Origin: Acidobacteriota bacterium | Lineage (GTDB): Bacteria; Acidobacteriota; Terriglobia; Acidiferrales; UBA7541 | Assembly (NCBI GenBank): GCA_013289855.1 | Contig: JABCZD010000014.1 | Coordinates: 1 to 64,000, forward strand | Direction: 5' to 3' | DNA length: 64,000 nucleotides | In this document: positions 16,481 through 24,211 of the stretch, piece by piece | How positions within the stretch are numbered: the first letter of the stretch is position 1 | Layout: each line of letters begins with the position of its first letter | Made by a program: the position numbers and the translations under genes | Notes under the pieces: generated by a model | What the model was told of the DNA's origin: nothing | The model's input: only the letters and a program-made list of their open reading frames with translations | Database searches by the model: none

Positions 16481-16852
16481 ATGCAACATTCCGACAAATT
16501 CCTGAAGATCGTCAACGATGCGAGGGCGCGCGTGAAAGAAACGACCGTGGCCGATGTGAAACGACGGGGCGACGCGGGAGAAAAGTTTCACTTAATCGAT
16601 GTGCGCGAAGAGAGCGAGTGGGCAGCGGGACACGCGGCCGGCGCCACGCATTTGAGCAAAGGCGTGATCGAGCGAGACATCGACCGAATGATCCCCGACA
16701 CGAATGCGAAGATTATTTTGTATTGTGGCGGCGGATATCGCTCGGCGCTGGCGGCGGACAATATTCAAAAAATGGGTTACACCAATGTGGAATCGATGGA
16801 CGGCGGATTCCGAGCTTGGGAAGAAGCGAAGCTGCCGACGACGAAGGGCTGA
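16481..16852 (+). CDS. Rhodanese-domain sulfurtransferase
   Basis: 123 residues from ATG 16481, preceded by AAAGGAG at ideal spacing; an earlier in-frame ATG is rejected for lack of one. A single rhodanese domain with HLIDVREESEWAAGH and the catalytic loop ILYCGGGYRSAL, Cys82 carrying the persulfide. Single-domain rhodaneses move sulfane sulfur in the cytoplasm; the acceptor is not known here. The gene ends near and convergent with murJ. Confidence 0.88.
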   Translation: MQHSDKFLKIVNDARARVKETTVADVKRRGDAGEKFHLIDVREESEWAAGHAAGATHLSKGVIERDIDRMIPDTNAKIILYCGGGYRSALAADNIQKMGYTNVESMDGGFRAWEEAKLPTTKG

Positions 16853-16868
16853 TTGCTTACGACTTGCG

Positions 16869-18464
16869 CTAACTTACAGCGTTTCTGGCGCGGCTGAAGA
16901 TCGAACGAGCTTCCGGTAAACGGAACAGCAGGGCTGCGGCGAAGTACAACCCGCCATAAATTCCTAAAACTAAAATTGCGACGGGAATCGGCGAACGCGG
17001 GCCGACGGCGTGGTGGACCGTCCAAGCCACGGCTGCGGCGATTAAGGCTGCAGCCCAGAGCTGGGCGAGAAAAGTTGCCGGCAGACCGCTGGCCCCGATG
17101 CGGCGATTGAGCGCGCGACGCAGCAAAGTGAACTCTACCCACGAGGAAATGCCCGCGGAGATGGTGAGTCCGGCGACACCCCAGCGCGGTTGGATGCCTA
17201 ACAGATGCGGGAGCGGCAAGGCGAAGAGGTAGCCGAGAATGGTGGTTAGGATGACGCGGAGGACTGCGAAACGCAGCGGAGTGCGCGTGTCGCGCAGTGC
17301 GTAATAGGTGGAGGCGTACAAGCGGCCGAGCGTGGAAGCAAGCAGGCCGACGGTGGAACCCGCGAGAATGCCCCAGACGTAGAGCACGTCGGTTTGCGTG
17401 AAGCGGCCGGAGCGATAGATGGCGGCGACGATGACGTCGCCGAGCATCAGGAAGGCGACCACCGACGGCAAAACGAAAAAAGCAATTTGGCGAAGCCCGG
17501 AATTCAGGCGCACGCGAAGGACGGCGGCGACCTCTTCTTCCGCACCCAGCGCGCCGGACATGGCGGGAAGTTCAGCGGCGGAAACGGACATTCCGAAGAG
17601 GCTTACGGGAAGCGTGTACAACGTTTGTGCATAGGCGAGCGCGGCAACGGCGCCGCCGGGCAGCAAGCTGGCGAGCAACGCGTCGATGAAGGCGCTGATC
17701 TGCACCACACCGCGGCCGATGAAAACGGGCGCAAAATTGCGCACCACGGTGCGAATATTCTCTGCGCCGAAGGATAGCGTGAAATGGAAGCCGCGGAGTA
17801 AGCCAAGAACTACAGGGAGTTGCATGCCAACTTGCAGCGCGCTGCCGACGACGGAGCCCCATGCAAGAGTTTGCGCCAGCGGATATTGCGCGTCGCGGCT
17901 ACCGAAAGTCCACAGCGTGGCGATCATCGCGGCGTTCCACAGCACTGGCGCAGTGTAGGAAAGAAAAAAGCGGCGGTGGCTGTTGAGCACGCCGAGGCAC
18001 CAGGCGGAAAATACCAGCAATCCGGCGCCGGGAAAGAGGATGCGAACAAGCTGGATGGTGAGTTGACGTTTTTCGCCATGGAAGCCGGGGGCGATGGCGT
18101 CGATTAGATAAGGCGTGGCGAGAACGCCGACGAGGACGAGGAGCGAGGTAGTCAGTGCTAGCAGCGAGGCTACCGCGCCGGCGACGCGACGGGCTTCGGC
18201 TTCATCTTTGCGCGCGAGCAATCCGGCGTACACCGGGATGAAACTGGCAGATAGCACACCTTCGCCAAAGAGATTTTGCAGGAAATTGGGGATGCGAAAC
18301 GCGGCTTTGAAGGCGTCGGCGGCGTCGGAGTTCCCGAAGTAATGGGCGAAGATGCGATCGCGGACGAGTCCGGCGATGCGGCTTAGGAAAATTCCCGCGG
18401 CCACCAGATAGGCGTGGCGTTTGGCGCTGGCGGGGACTGGCGGAGCGTTTGCGGAGGTGGTCAC
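16869..18464 (-). CDS. murJ: Lipid II flippase MurJ
   Basis: 531 residues, about 14 transmembrane helices. The N-terminus has the MviN/MurJ hallmarks AAGIFLSRIAGLVRDRIFAHYFG, DAFKAAFRIPNFLQNLFGEGVLSASFIPVY (separate stretches), and later PGFHGEKR. It translocates lipid-linked peptidoglycan precursor across the inner membrane and is usually essential. Length and motifs fit the family. It is convergent with the rhodanese gene and divergent from the GAF gene. Confidence 0.92.
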   Translation of the reverse strand: MTTSANAPPVPASAKRHAYLVAAGIFLSRIAGLVRDRIFAHYFGNSDAADAFKAAFRIPNFLQNLFGEGVLSASFIPVYAGLLARKDEAEARRVAGAVASLLALTTSLLVLVGVLATPYLIDAIAPGFHGEKRQLTIQLVRILFPGAGLLVFSAWCLGVLNSHRRFFLSYTAPVLWNAAMIATLWTFGSRDAQYPLAQTLAWGSVVGSALQVGMQLPVVLGLLRGFHFTLSFGAENIRTVVRNFAPVFIGRGVVQISAFIDALLASLLPGGAVAALAYAQTLYTLPVSLFGMSVSAAELPAMSGALGAEEEVAAVLRVRLNSGLRQIAFFVLPSVVAFLMLGDVIVAAIYRSGRFTQTDVLYVWGILAGSTVGLLASTLGRLYASTYYALRDTRTPLRFAVLRVILTTILGYLFALPLPHLLGIQPRWGVAGLTISAGISSWVEFTLLRRALNRRIGASGLPATFLAQLWAAALIAAAVAWTVHHAVGPRSPIPVAILVLGIYGGLYFAAALLFRLPEARSIFSRARNAVS

Positions 18465-18600
18465 AAGCGGAATGGCGAGCGAATTGTCATTGGCAGTATG
18501 AACGGGGCGGCTTCCGCACGGGACAAAAATATTGTTCTGTGTGCCTATGGCGAGACCAGCAGCCAGCTCATGTAAACTAAGCTAATTACGGAGGAACGCG

Positions 18601-18648
18601 GTGCGCGATCAAAAATCCCTGACGCTGAACAGCTGGGTGAAAACATGA
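18601..18648 (+). CDS. Possible 15-codon leader ORF coupled to the GAF gene
   Basis: GTG at 18601 with a strong GGAGG six bases upstream opens MRDQKSLTLNSWVKT, whose TGA overlaps the ATG of the GAF gene (ATGA at 18645-18648). The GAF start itself has only a weak ribosome binding site. This suggests translational coupling through a leader peptide; a single-base indel that split a longer N-terminus is the alternative. Confidence 0.45.
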   Translation: MRDQKSLTLNSWVKT

Positions 18649-19115
18649 CTCCTGTGCACAGAGATCTGTTGCGGGAATTTCAAGAGTTTGCGGTGACTGC
18701 CGCGACCGCCAAGTCGGTTATGGAACGTATCGCGCAGCGCCTGCACGAAAAGATGACGGCTTACAATTGGGTCGGTTTCTATCTGGCCGATCCGACGGAC
18801 CCCGGCGTTCTGCTCGTTGGACCATACGTCGGCAGCTTTGTACCACACGGGCGCATCCCGCTCAACAGCGGCCTGTGCGGCGCTACAGCGAGTAGTGGGC
18901 AGGTGGTGGTAGTGCAGGACGTCACAAAGGATCCGCGATATCTTGCCGGTTCGTCCCTAGTCAAGTCTGAAATCGTCGTTCCCATTTTCGTGAAGCAAAA
19001 GCTTGCGGCGGAACTGGATATCGAAAGCTATTTTCTAAACACATTTACCAAACTGGAGCAGGAATTCGTCGAAGCTTGCGCGAACGTGATCGGAAACTAT
19101 TTAGGGAAGCAATAG
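18645..19115 (+). CDS. GAF-domain protein, fRMsr-like but lacking the catalytic cysteine
   Basis: 156 residues, a single GAF domain. It aligns by eye with free methionine-(R)-sulfoxide reductases: NWVGFYL, RIPLNSGLCGATAS and SEIVVPIFVKQKLAAELDIES. Cys78 in GLCG is present, but the position usually reading HIACD, which holds the catalytic cysteine, is YLAGSS here. Enzyme activity is therefore doubtful; a small-molecule sensor role is possible. The adjacent hybrid kinase is on the other strand and convergent, so partnership is only conjecture. Confidence 0.75.
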   Translation: MTPVHRDLLREFQEFAVTAATAKSVMERIAQRLHEKMTAYNWVGFYLADPTDPGVLLVGPYVGSFVPHGRIPLNSGLCGATASSGQVVVVQDVTKDPRYLAGSSLVKSEIVVPIFVKQKLAAELDIESYFLNTFTKLEQEFVEACANVIGNYLGKQ

Positions 19116-19127
19116 AGACGCAGACGA

Positions 19128-21650
19128 CTAACGCACGGACGCGGAGTCGAGGACTTCTCGCACCTTTTTCGCCAGGCTCGTTGGAGAAAAAGGCTTCTGA
19201 AGGTAGGCCACGCCCGGATCCCGGATTCCCTGCCGGACGACCGAATCGTCAATGTAGCCGGACATGAAGAGGACGCGAAGTTGCGGGTTCAGGGCAGTCA
19301 GGCGTTTGGCGAGCTCGGCGCCACTCATTTCCGGTAGGATCACGTCGGTCAGCAAGAGCTGGATGCGGCTGGAGTGCGTTCCGCAAATGGTTTCGGCATC
19401 CTGGGGCCGTCGCGCGGCCAGCACGGAGTAGCCGTAGGAAGTCAACACCGCGCGGACTAGTTCGCAAACCGAAGCGTCATCCTCGACGAGCAGCACGGTC
19501 TCACCTCCCTGAAGCTTCACGGTACGATTTTCCTTGGAGGTTTCGACGCTTCCAGCGGAAGAGATGCGCGGTAGCAGGATGCGAAAGCTCGTACCGTCAC
19601 CGAGCGCGCTCTGGAAAGTTACCGATCCGCCCGCTTGCTGGACGATGCCATAAACCGTCGAAAGCCCCAGCCCGGTGCCTTTCCCCGAGGCTTTGGTGGT
19701 GAAGAAGGGCTCAAAGACATGCGGCTGAATGGATGGATCGATGCCAACGCCGGAGTCGCCCACGACGAGCTCAACATATTCCCGCGGCTTGCCGTCCGAT
19801 GATCCGTGCGTTTTAGCCGCCTCCGAGACGGTGTTGCGCGTTTCGATGTAGAGCTTGCCGCCGTCCGGCATGGCATCCCTGGCATTTACCGCCAGATTCA
19901 AAAGCACTTGTTCCATTTGACCGGCATCCGCCATTACCGTGCCCAGTTCGAGCGCCAAATGCGTGGAGATTACGATGTTTTCGCCGATCAAGCGATGGAG
20001 CAGCTTTTCAACTCCGGTGACGACGTTGTTTAAATTGAGCGGCACGGGCTGGATAGTTTGCTTGCGGCTGAAAGCAAGCAGTTGGCGCGTGAGCGATGCC
20101 GCTCGTTCGCCGGCTTTTTGGATCTGCTCGACGTGGCCCCGGAGCTTGGGTTCGGTGTCGAGCGCGTCGCTCAAGACCGAACTATAGCCACTAATCACCA
20201 TGAGAATGTTGTTGAAGTCATGGGCCACGCCGCCCGCGAGAGTGCCGATGGCTTCCATCTTTTGCGACTGGCGCAAACGCTCTTCCATCCTTTTGTAATC
20301 GGAAATATCCCGCGAGATGCCGATGACACCGATGGTGTTGCCGCTGGAATCACGGTAAGGCGCGCGGGTGACCAAAAAGTAGCGCGTGACGCCTTCCAGA
20401 GTAGTGGTCTGAAAATCCACGGTAACACTCGTGCCAGATTCCAGAATGTCCCGATCGTGTTCCGTCAGGGTTTTGGCGGTGGTTAAGTCGGTCAATTGGA
20501 AGGCGGTTCGTCCGATGATCTTGTCTATGGGCTTGCCAAAAAAGCTGGCTGCTGCCTGGTTGACGATCAAGTAGTTGCCGGCCATGTCTTTGACGAAGAT
20601 AGCATCGCCAGTGCCCTCGAACACGGACTTCAAGAGAGCGTTTCTTTGATCCAGAGCGGCCTCGGAGCGCAGCTGTTGGCGCTCCGTCAAGATGATTCTG
20701 GCGCTGGAGCAAGCGAAAGACAAAAGCACCGCCGCGACGGCAATGGCAAATTGCTGTTCGGCGATGTGTGCCGCCATCAGCAAAACGACCATAGGAAAAA
20801 CCAGCGGAACCAGCTTTAAGGCCACGCGCTGAGAAGACTTCTTGGGAGCCGGCGTGCGGGGCGCCTTCTGCACGGCGTCGGAGCACGAGGTCACGATGAG
20901 AATGGTCGCCGCCGCGAAGGCCAAAGTGTAAGGAAGGTCCCACTTAGTGCCGGGTCGCAGTCGTTCGAATACTTGCAGGTAGAGATAAGGGCATTCCGCG
21001 ACCGTATATAGGGAGAGGAAAATAGTGATTCGGCCATACAGCGAGCGCACTTGAGGGTCATGGGAGCGGAGAGTGCGCAGAAGGAAAAAGGTCACAAGAA
21101 GGATATCGCGCGCACAACTCACCACCAGGGCCAGCACTTCGTAGGAAATTACTCCCGATTGCCAATGCGCGGGAACCTCGAACGCAAAGGCATAAACGGA
21201 GGTAACGAGAATGCCCACTTGGGCGAAATCCAGCCATTGCGTCCAGGCGATATGCTGCGAATCGGCATCGGGGTCAAGAAATAACGCGAGAAAGACTGGC
21301 GTCAACCATAGAAAAAAGAACAGATCGCTGGGCCATGGTTGACTGACCGGCCAGTGCAAAATTGCGTCGTATACCGTCGCCAGAGTTTGCGCCAAAACCC
21401 AGAGGAAAAAGCCGCAAGCTTGAAAACGCCAAAAGATTTTGGAAAAGCCCGTGGATCGGCGCGACGCCTGCCAGGCCGCCAAGGCTGCCATTGCTCCCAA
21501 GACTGATTGCAGGAGGCCGACAAACAGGGATAAGGCAGGAAAATGCGAGGCCGCCAGAAGCAGCAGTATGTGAAGGCTGACGAAAAAAATGACCAGCCCA
21601 GAAAAAAAAGGCCGGTCCCAAGGGGAAGACTTAGGACGATCCACGAGCAA
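19128..21650 (-). CDS. Hybrid sensor histidine kinase/response regulator
   Basis: 840 residues, TTG or nearby GTG start. The N-terminal 320 residues hold about nine hydrophobic helices, a membrane sensor of unrecognised type. A PAS domain follows at about 335-455 (FEGTGDAIFVKDMAGNYLIVNQAAASFFG in parts). HisKA phosphorylation site His477 sits in GGVAHDFNNILM. The HATPase has NLAVNARDAMPDGG, GDSGVGIDP and GKGTGLGLSTVYGIV. A C-terminal receiver carries Asp769 in LLLTDVILPEMSG. The kinase should pass phosphate from His to its own receiver. No DNA-binding regulator lies nearby, so the output partner is unknown. Confidence 0.9.
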   Translation of the reverse strand: MLVDRPKSSPWDRPFFSGLVIFFVSLHILLLLAASHFPALSLFVGLLQSVLGAMAALAAWQASRRSTGFSKIFWRFQACGFFLWVLAQTLATVYDAILHWPVSQPWPSDLFFFLWLTPVFLALFLDPDADSQHIAWTQWLDFAQVGILVTSVYAFAFEVPAHWQSGVISYEVLALVVSCARDILLVTFFLLRTLRSHDPQVRSLYGRITIFLSLYTVAECPYLYLQVFERLRPGTKWDLPYTLAFAAATILIVTSCSDAVQKAPRTPAPKKSSQRVALKLVPLVFPMVVLLMAAHIAEQQFAIAVAAVLLSFACSSARIILTERQQLRSEAALDQRNALLKSVFEGTGDAIFVKDMAGNYLIVNQAAASFFGKPIDKIIGRTAFQLTDLTTAKTLTEHDRDILESGTSVTVDFQTTTLEGVTRYFLVTRAPYRDSSGNTIGVIGISRDISDYKRMEERLRQSQKMEAIGTLAGGVAHDFNNILMVISGYSSVLSDALDTEPKLRGHVEQIQKAGERAASLTRQLLAFSRKQTIQPVPLNLNNVVTGVEKLLHRLIGENIVISTHLALELGTVMADAGQMEQVLLNLAVNARDAMPDGGKLYIETRNTVSEAAKTHGSSDGKPREYVELVVGDSGVGIDPSIQPHVFEPFFTTKASGKGTGLGLSTVYGIVQQAGGSVTFQSALGDGTSFRILLPRISSAGSVETSKENRTVKLQGGETVLLVEDDASVCELVRAVLTSYGYSVLAARRPQDAETICGTHSSRIQLLLTDVILPEMSGAELAKRLTALNPQLRVLFMSGYIDDSVVRQGIRDPGVAYLQKPFSPTSLAKKVREVLDSASVR

Positions 21651-21904
21651 GACCCCACGCTTGTTTTCCCAGCCTAGCTGATAGTTCTATCTTGCGACAC
21701 CAAGGGCTTAACGCAAACTGCTCGAATGCGGCGTGGTGTTTATTGGGGAAGTATACGTTTGCGCAATTAAACGAAAAGCTACACGAAACAGCCTTGCCGC
21801 ACGAGGGCGTGCAGGCGGGTGCCTCGATATGCTCTCAATGATGCCGCCGCGCTTCGCGCAAACTGTATGGAAATCGTCGGCGCGCGACCGAGATGGCAGA
21901 GCCT

Positions 21905-23095
21905 TCAGCGCATCGGCTGGATCGCCTTTGCAAGGCTACGCATCGCCGGATCCTGGACACGGGTCGGAGTGGCGAAGAAGCGGTTGTCGACGATCAGATT
22001 GGCGGTTGAACCGGAGGCTTCCAGGATTCCGATGGTGGAATCGCCGATTTCGTTTTGTTGCACGGAGCTGTTGTTACCCATGAGGAAGACGGCGGATTCT
22101 GCGCCATTGAAAAGGCGATTGACCGCTACTTCCGCGGAGCGCCCCTCTATGCGGATGTCATCGAAGACGTTTGCGGCGAAAGCTTCATTATCGCAAACGT
22201 GGGCGTGATTGCCGTCAACGAAGATAGGGACTTGGCTCAGGCCGGCTTTGTTGCCGGAGACTTCGATGCCATCGGATTGCGTGACCAGAATATTGGTGGC
22301 TACGGCCTGACAGGTCGGCACTGCTATGCACAAGGAATACAGATTGTTGGTGACTACGTTGTGCTGGATGGCACCTTTGGCGCCAAAACCGATCTGGACG
22401 CCGTTTTGCGCGATCGCCGGGGTGGGGCCGCTGCCAGTAACGACGTTACGTTGGATAAAGACAGTGGTGCCGATTTCGTTGCCGGTGATGCCATTTTTTT
22501 GAAAGTCGTGTATGGAACAGTTGGCGATTGTTACGGTGGAAATTTGGCCGGCGCCGCTTTGCACGAAAATGCCGGTGCCGGATTGGCAGCCTGCGAGGCT
22601 GGCGCTTAAGGTGAAATTCCTGATAGCGGAGTCAGCGACGGCGCCGGAAGCGTTGCGGAACATGATGCCGATGAGATCGGGCCCGCATTGAGCGATGCCG
22701 TTGTTGATACCGTCGACGATGAGGCCGTTGATGGAGACGTCGGTGGTATCGGCGACGAGAATTGCGGTAGCGATGGGAGAAGCGTCGAAGAGGCTGGTGG
22801 TGTTTTGCACGATTGGGCCGGGCTGCAAAATGGCGCCGTTGTCTCCGTCGATGTCCAGCGGCTTCGTGATGGTGAGTTGCTCGGGGTAGGTGCCTGGGCA
22901 GATACGGATGTGATCGCCGGGATTGGCGGCATTGACGGCGGCCTGAATTTGCGTAAAGGCCGCATTCGGGCATTCGGTTTTGTTGGGAGCCACGACGAGC
23001 TGCGCTGCCAATGCGGATTCCGTCGGGAATAAAAAGAGCAAGACCAGGAGCAACGGCGATACATAGGTGCAAATGGTTGATGGGATGAATTTCAT
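21905..23095 (-). CDS. Secreted right-handed beta-helix protein
   Basis: About 396 residues from ATG 23095, selected for TAAGGAGG just upstream. A signal peptide ends near SALAAQ. Motifs are those of pectin-lyase-like parallel beta-helix proteins: FTQIQAAVNAANPGDHIRICPGTYPEQLTI, then repeated turns such as NGIAQCG, NCSIHDFQKNGITGNEI, IAQNGVQIGFG, SDGIEVSGNKAG and NSSVQQNEIGD. Similar folds bind or cleave polysaccharides, but no lyase catalytic set can be assigned. A strong ribosome binding site and lone position suggest its own transcript. Confidence 0.8.
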   Translation of the reverse strand: MKFIPSTICTYVSPLLLVLLFLFPTESALAAQLVVAPNKTECPNAAFTQIQAAVNAANPGDHIRICPGTYPEQLTITKPLDIDGDNGAILQPGPIVQNTTSLFDASPIATAILVADTTDVSINGLIVDGINNGIAQCGPDLIGIMFRNASGAVADSAIRNFTLSASLAGCQSGTGIFVQSGAGQISTVTIANCSIHDFQKNGITGNEIGTTVFIQRNVVTGSGPTPAIAQNGVQIGFGAKGAIQHNVVTNNLYSLCIAVPTCQAVATNILVTQSDGIEVSGNKAGLSQVPIFVDGNHAHVCDNEAFAANVFDDIRIEGRSAEVAVNRLFNGAESAVFLMGNNSSVQQNEIGDSTIGILEASGSTANLIVDNRFFATPTRVQDPAMRSLAKAIQPMR

Positions 23096-23257
23096 GGGGG
23101 CCTCCTTATAACTCGGACGCTGTAAAAGCGTTGGGCGGGGGAATTGCCTGGATACCGTAGTCCATTTCGGCAAAAACTGGAATAGTACTCGGCGAATAGT
23201 GGTAGTGCGGAAAAGACGCGGGATATTTGCGCGAAGCGCGTAGTGACGGGCGCAGAG

Positions 23258-24211
23258 TCAGCGCGCAGGAGCGCGATCGAGCACCGTTTGCACTAAATCG
23301 CCCAGCTGCTCGGCGGAGTATTCGTTGCCCTCGAGATTCACCACGAGTTTTCCAGTGGGGTCGATAATGGCGGTGTGGAGAGAATGATCCATTAAGCCTT
23401 CGTCAGGGAAGAAATCTACGCCGAACGATGCGCAGACGCGCGCGATATCGGAACTCGAACCGGTTAGGAAACGCCAGTTTTGCGGGTCTGCGTGCCAGAT
23501 GTTGGCATAGCGTGTTAGAGCCTCGGGAGTGTCGTGCACGGGATCGAAAGTTACGGTGAGGAAAATTAAATCCTTCCCCATGCGTGGCTGGAGGCGGCGT
23601 TGCAGCACGCCGAAATTATTGCTGATGCGTAGACAGAAATTAGGCAGCGCGCAACGCGTGTAGATGAAATTGATCAGTATCACTTTGCCGGAGAATTGCG
23701 AGAGCGCGACACGGCGACGGTTTTGGTCGGTGAGTACGAAATCCGGGACGGGCTGGCCGGGCTGCAGAATTCCTGCGGGCGGCGAACCAAATGCGCCGTC
23801 GAGGAGTTTCAGGCGACGTGTGGTTTCGGGATCCTGTTCAACGCTTTGATACTTGCGCACGCGGATGTTTTCCGCGTAGGCGGCGTCTTTCTCTACCACC
23901 AGCGTGAAGTCGATGAGCGCGCCGGGAGCGAGCGCATCGAGTTCCTTGGCATCGTGGACCGGGTAAGGCATGACCATGGCCTCCATGTAACCGGGGATGC
24001 TGTCGCAGGAAGCTACGAAAGTCTGACGCGATTTATCAATTTTCAGGACCACGCCACGGACGGGATATTTGGTGTCGGCGCGCGCCACGCTGGCGCAGAT
24101 ACACAGCAGAGCGAGGCACGAAAACCTCACAGTGGTGCGGCGTCTATTGCCCGGACACGGATTGTTGGGTAGTGGTGGCATGCTGTCCGGCGACGTTTTT
24201 CGTTGCGACAT
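23258..24211 (-). CDS. CusF-like domain fused to SCO1/SenC copper chaperone
   Basis: Up to 317 residues; the start is uncertain (ATG 24211 or 24181, both overlapping the upstream gene, or GTG 24130). After a signal-like helix (FSCLALLCICASVARA) comes a small barrel with YPVRGVVLKIDKSRQTFVA and MVMPYPV, typical of CusF/copper-binding domains, then a thioredoxin-fold SCO domain. The cysteines are TRCALPNFC, spaced CX5C rather than the usual CX3C; the late histidine lies in LMDHSLHTAIID. Likely a periplasmic copper-handling or disulfide protein. It overlaps the end of the FG-GAP protein gene, implying one transcript. It is separate from the oxidase operon's own sco1. Confidence 0.8.
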   Translation of the reverse strand: MSQRKTSPDSMPPLPNNPCPGNRRRTTVRFSCLALLCICASVARADTKYPVRGVVLKIDKSRQTFVASCDSIPGYMEAMVMPYPVHDAKELDALAPGALIDFTLVVEKDAAYAENIRVRKYQSVEQDPETTRRLKLLDGAFGSPPAGILQPGQPVPDFVLTDQNRRRVALSQFSGKVILINFIYTRCALPNFCLRISNNFGVLQRRLQPRMGKDLIFLTVTFDPVHDTPEALTRYANIWHADPQNWRFLTGSSSDIARVCASFGVDFFPDEGLMDHSLHTAIIDPTGKLVVNLEGNEYSAEQLGDLVQTVLDRAPAR

